7,805 nucleotides of DNA from positions 1 to 7,805 of the forward strand of contig CATKFT010000129.1 in the NCBI GenBank assembly GCA_949747745.1, written 5' to 3'. The stretch comes from an uncultured Clostridia bacterium. Its GTDB lineage: Bacteria; Bacillota_A; Clostridia; TANB77; CAG-508. Positions 6,615 through 7,805 of the stretch are shown here, piece by piece; position 1 is the stretch's first letter; each line of letters opens with the position of its first letter. The notes under the pieces were generated by a model. That model made no database searches. It had not been told where the DNA came from and saw nothing but the letters and a program-made list of their open reading frames with translations. The position numbers were made by a program, and so were the translations under genes.

Positions 6615-6635
6615 AATATTTAGGAGAATTAGAAA

Positions 6636-7127
6636 ATGAACATAAAAAAACTAATATCTACTATATTAGTAATTCTTTGGATGATTATAGTATTTTATTT
6701 TTCACATCAACAAGGAACAGGTTCAAGTAATACAAGTAAAAAAGTATCAAAAATAGTAGTAGAAATAATAGATATAAAAAACGAAATGCAAGAAGAACAA
6801 AAGCAAGAAATAATAAAAATTATAGAACCCATAATAAGAAAACTAGCACATTACACAATATATCTTATTGGAGGAATATTTATAACTAATTGTGTATATT
6901 GGTATATATTAGAAGACAAAAGAACAATATTATATGGAGCAAGTATTGGAATAATATATGCTATAACTGATGAGATACATCAATTGTTTATTCCTGAAAG
7001 AAGTGGAAAAATAACAGATGTTTTAATAGACACTATAGGAATATTTACAGGAATTTTGATATATCTGTTTATGAAAAAATTGATAGATATTATAATAGAG
7101 AAAAAGAAATGTAAAGGTGGCGAATAA
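6636..7127 (+). CDS. VanZ-like membrane protein
   Basis: A 163-residue integral membrane protein of the VanZ-like family, named after the teicoplanin-resistance protein VanZ; most members have no known biochemical function. Predicted helices are at about 6-23, 71-91, 97-112 and 127-147. Family motifs are clear: W15 and FSHQQGTGS (22-30) at the end of helix 1, RKLAHYTIY (68-76), and YAITDEIHQLFIPERSG (108-124) leading into DVLIDTIG (128-135). Between helices 1 and 2 lies a polar loop rich in Lys and Glu (about 32-66). AGGAG at 6622-6626 is 9 nt before the ATG. It is the first gene of an operon under two tandem promoters, and its last codons contain the ribosome site of the next gene. Linkage to a glycan-initiating enzyme fits an envelope role but does not show antibiotic resistance. 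Confidence 0.9.
   Translation: MNIKKLISTILVILWMIIVFYFSHQQGTGSSNTSKKVSKIVVEIIDIKNEMQEEQKQEIIKIIEPIIRKLAHYTIYLIGGIFITNCVYWYILEDKRTILYGASIGIIYAITDEIHQLFIPERSGKITDVLIDTIGIFTGILIYLFMKKLIDIIIEKKKCKGGE
7113..7120 (+). promoter_or_regulatory. Ribosome binding site for the TTG-started sugar transferase
   Basis: AAAGGTGG lies inside the last codons of the vanZ-like gene, 10 nt before the TTG at 7131. The next in-frame ATG, at 7170 (residue 14), has only GGAG at 7151-7154, 15 nt away. The site therefore favours the TTG and suggests translational coupling. Confidence 0.55.
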
Positions 7128-7130
7128 GTT

Positions 7131-7733
7131 TTGAGTAATTTATCAGTATTGGAGAATAATATTACAACAATGAATAAAGAGATAATTAAAAATGAAATTA
7201 ATATAAATAATAAATTAACAAAAGTAAAAATAAGAAATGGCATTAGTGCTGTTATTAAAAGAGGTATTGACTTAATATCAGGAATAACAGGATGTTTATT
7301 ACTTATTCCAATAACTATTTTTGTTACGATATCTAACATTATTCATAAAGACAAAGGTCCAATTTTATTTACACAAAAAAGAATAGGAAAAAACGGTAAA
7401 GAATTTAATATGTATAAATTTAGGACTATGGTGGTAGGAGCAGAAGATATACTACAAAAACATATAGAAGAACAAACAGAAATTGGAAGAGAATACATAA
7501 AACACAAAAAAATAAAAAATGATCCAAGAATTACTAAAATTGGAAAAGTTTTAAGAGCTACAAGTTTAGATGAATTTCCACAATTTATAAATGTAATAAA
7601 AGGTCAAATGAGTTTGGTAGGGCCAAGACCATATTTACCAAGAGAGAAGGAAGATATGGGAGAATATTATGACTATATTATACAAATGAAACCTGGAATA
7701 ACAGGACCATGGCAAGTTGCACGGAAGAAATGA
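7131..7733 (+). CDS. Monotopic sugar-phosphate (phosphoglycosyl) transferase, frameshifted near C-terminus
   Basis: Small initiating phosphoglycosyl transferase of the bacterial sugar transferase family (PglC/WcaJ-type core). It moves a sugar phosphate from a UDP-sugar to polyprenyl phosphate at the inner membrane face, the first step of a lipid-linked glycan. From the TTG start: a polar N-terminal extension (1-40), KRGIDLI (43-49), a re-entrant hydrophobic helix (49-72), GPILFTQKRIG (76-86), MYKFRTM (94-100), DPRITKIGKVLRATS (131-145), the catalytic Asp147-Glu148 dyad in LDEFPQ, GQMSLVGPRPYLPRE (158-172) and PGITGPWQV (188-196). It lacks the four-helix N-terminal domain of long members. After WQV the frame runs into ARKK and TGA, but one base over (from 7723) the expected GRNELEF resumes. 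One extra base at about 7719-7722 thus truncates it to 200 residues. The sugar is unknown. Confidence 0.88.
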   Translation: MSNLSVLENNITTMNKEIIKNEININNKLTKVKIRNGISAVIKRGIDLISGITGCLLLIPITIFVTISNIIHKDKGPILFTQKRIGKNGKEFNMYKFRTMVVGAEDILQKHIEEQTEIGREYIKHKKIKNDPRITKIGKVLRATSLDEFPQFINVIKGQMSLVGPRPYLPREKEDMGEYYDYIIQMKPGITGPWQVARKK

Positions 7734-7805
7734 ATTAGAATTTGCTGATAGATTAGAATTAGATAAAGAATACTGTGATAGAAGAGGAAATAGGAGAGAT
7801 ATAAG
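7723..7805 (+). pseudogene. Out-of-frame C-terminal continuation of the sugar transferase
   Basis: From 7723 the +1 frame reads GRNELEFADRLELD and then KEYCDRRGNRRDI, open to the window end. This is what follows WQV in the bacterial sugar transferase family (normally WQVxGRN..., then an LD-x-x-Y segment). It is a continuation of the same gene and has no start of its own. It is cut off by the window edge, so the full length cannot be given. Cause: either a real one-base insertion or a sequence or assembly error. Confidence 0.8.

Noticed and set aside
6636..7127. Calling the vanZ-like gene a glycopeptide resistance determinant
   Set aside because: VanZ-like proteins are widespread in Firmicutes without resistance, and no vanHAX, vanS/vanR or vanY gene is in the window.
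6980..7339. 119-codon open frame on the - strand across the vanZ/transferase junction
   Set aside because: It overlaps two well-supported + strand genes and shows only a hydrophobic complement-type composition. It is a shadow.
7131..7745. TGA read as tryptophan (alternative code) to extend the sugar transferase
   Set aside because: Reading through TGA at 7731 gives non-family sequence and meets TAG at 7743, whereas the +1 frame restores family sequence at once. A frameshift explains it, not recoding of TGA.

Overview
The window is about three-quarters A+T, with heavy use of AGA and ATA codons, AGGAG-type ribosome sites and T-rich hairpin terminators. Every gene lies on the + strand. This suggests a low-GC Firmicute, most likely a Clostridia-type gut or anaerobe genome; the genus cannot be read from the sequence. 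No in-frame TGA occurs inside the intact genes and tryptophan is TGG, so the standard bacterial code fits.

Layout. (1) 1-83 holds the last 26 codons of an unidentified gene. (2) 149-838 encodes a five-helix membrane protein resembling the Yip1 family, closed by a 17-bp stem terminator. (3) An extended -10 promoter abutting that terminator leads argS (arginyl-tRNA synthetase), followed 53 nt later by manA (class I mannose-6-phosphate isomerase, start best placed at 2740). (4) A 215-nt leader with a sigma-A-like promoter precedes an LCP-family (LytR-CpsA-Psr) membrane-anchored glycopolymer transferase. (5) A near-consensus promoter drives a stand-alone AAA/DUF4143 ATPase with an intact C-terminal PD-(D/E)XK-like nuclease motif, followed by two hairpins. 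(6) Two tandem sigma-A-type promoters with a 16-bp interrupted palindrome between them precede vanZ-like and sugar-phosphate transferase genes, which are tightly coupled (3-nt gap, TTG start). The transferase reading frame is broken by one extra base at about 7719-7722, 72-84 nt before the window ends.

Taken together, much of the window concerns the cell envelope. ManA connects fructose-6-P and mannose-6-P, the entry to GDP-mannose. The monotopic phosphoglycosyl transferase would start a lipid-linked glycan, and the LCP enzyme attaches lipid-linked glycans to peptidoglycan. That they serve one pathway is inference: they lie in separate transcription units and argS is an unrelated housekeeping gene. 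The right edge looks like the start of an exopolysaccharide or capsule cluster.

I found no clearly new biological system. The items most worth a second look are the frameshifted transferase, the tandem-promoter/palindrome control region before vanZ, and the insulated DUF4143 ATPase unit. There are no tRNAs, rRNAs, CRISPR arrays, insertion sequences or T-box leaders that I can see.
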